Of a stretch of DNA of 6,405 nt, positions 6,227 through 6,405 are shown piece by piece. The notes below the pieces were generated by a model that saw only the letters and a list, made by a program, of their open reading frames with translations, made no database searches and was not told the origin of the DNA. The stretch's first letter is position 1, and every line of letters begins with the position of its first letter. The translations under genes were made by a program, and so were the position numbers. Origin of the DNA: Desulfobacteraceae bacterium (GTDB lineage: Bacteria; Desulfobacterota; DSM-4660; Desulfatiglandales; Desulfatiglandaceae); NCBI GenBank assembly GCA_030597505.1, contig JAUVRS010000162.1:1-6405 (forward strand). Direction: 5' to 3'.

Positions 6227-6405
6227 AAGGCCACCTTTTTCCGGTCCAGTTTGGTAAGGTCATAGGTCCCCAGACCTTGTTTTTCCCCAAGACGGATAAA
6301 GCCTATCCGCTCCGGTTGAATTCCAAAAAGTTGAGCGCCCCTGGCATCCGCAGCAACCGGATCATTGCTCAATATCAGAGTATTTCTGGTTTCCACATCA
6401 GAGGC
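6223..6405 (-). CDS. DUF362 domain protein, C-terminal end (partial, cut by window edge)
   Basis: Sixty residues are visible, ending at a TGA (6223-6225). The stretch SNDPVAADARGAQLFG followed by GF/IRL and a GLG segment is typical of the C-terminal part of DUF362 proteins, which often carry ferredoxin-type clusters elsewhere in the chain. The N-terminal part lies outside the window, so a signal peptide or iron-sulfur motifs cannot be judged. The stop overlaps the GTG start of the polyferredoxin in a four-base GTGA, so the two are almost surely one operon and probably work together. Biochemical function of DUF362 proteins is largely unknown to me; a redox or metal-related role with the membrane polyferredoxin is inference. 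Confidence 0.8.
   Translation of the reverse strand, partial: ASDVETRNTLILSNDPVAADARGAQLFGIQPERIGFIRLGEKQGLGTYDLTKLDRKKVAL
6231..6237 (-). promoter_or_regulatory. Ribosome binding site supporting the GTG start of the polyferredoxin
   Basis: On the minus strand AAGGTGG lies four bases before the GTG at 6226, inside the last codons of the DUF362 gene. It supports GTG as the true start and is consistent with coupled translation. Confidence 0.6.

Noticed and set aside
5886..6290. A 134-codon minus-strand frame overlapping the start of the polyferredoxin and the end of the DUF362 gene
   Set aside because: It is out of frame with two recognisable proteins and its translation matches no family I know; it is a shadow frame.

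Overview
The window looks like chromosomal DNA of a Gram-negative anaerobe, most plausibly a Desulfobacterota (deltaproteobacterial) sulfate reducer or syntroph. This is an inference from three things: LivF carries the long basic C-terminal tail I associate with such groups, a polyferredoxin membrane protein sits next to a DUF362 protein, and GC content is moderate. No rRNA, tRNA, insertion sequence, phage gene or CRISPR array is visible. Both window ends cut through genes.

Left half, + strand (1-2576). The 3' end of an unidentified gene overlaps by four bases (GTGA) with livG. Then come livF and a short-chain dehydrogenase/reductase (SDR). LivG and LivF are the paired ATPases of a branched-chain-amino-acid-type (HAAT) ABC importer; the permeases and binding protein are not in the window. 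The SDR, with its own strong ribosome binding site, suggests that the cluster serves uptake and oxidation or reduction of an organic acid or acyl substrate rather than plain amino acid uptake. That is inference.

Right half, - strand, read from 6405 down to 2593. The 3' end of a DUF362 protein overlaps by GTGA with a 542-residue membrane polyferredoxin. That protein looks like NapH fused to NapG, with an internal twin-arginine motif at the junction. After a 131-base gap containing nested inverted repeats come gpmA (2,3-bisphosphoglycerate-dependent phosphoglycerate mutase) and gpsA-like (glycerol-3-phosphate dehydrogenase). The two metabolic genes probably form one transcription unit linking lower glycolysis/gluconeogenesis with phospholipid backbone supply. 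Whether they are co-transcribed with the redox pair is open.

The two halves converge: the SDR and gpsA stop codons are only 16 bases apart, with no obvious terminator between them.

The most interesting part is the DUF362 plus NapH-NapG fusion pair, which looks like a trans-membrane electron-transfer module of unknown partner. The gpsA product is second: it has an altered dinucleotide-binding motif and lower GC than its neighbours. The rest is ordinary metabolism and transport.
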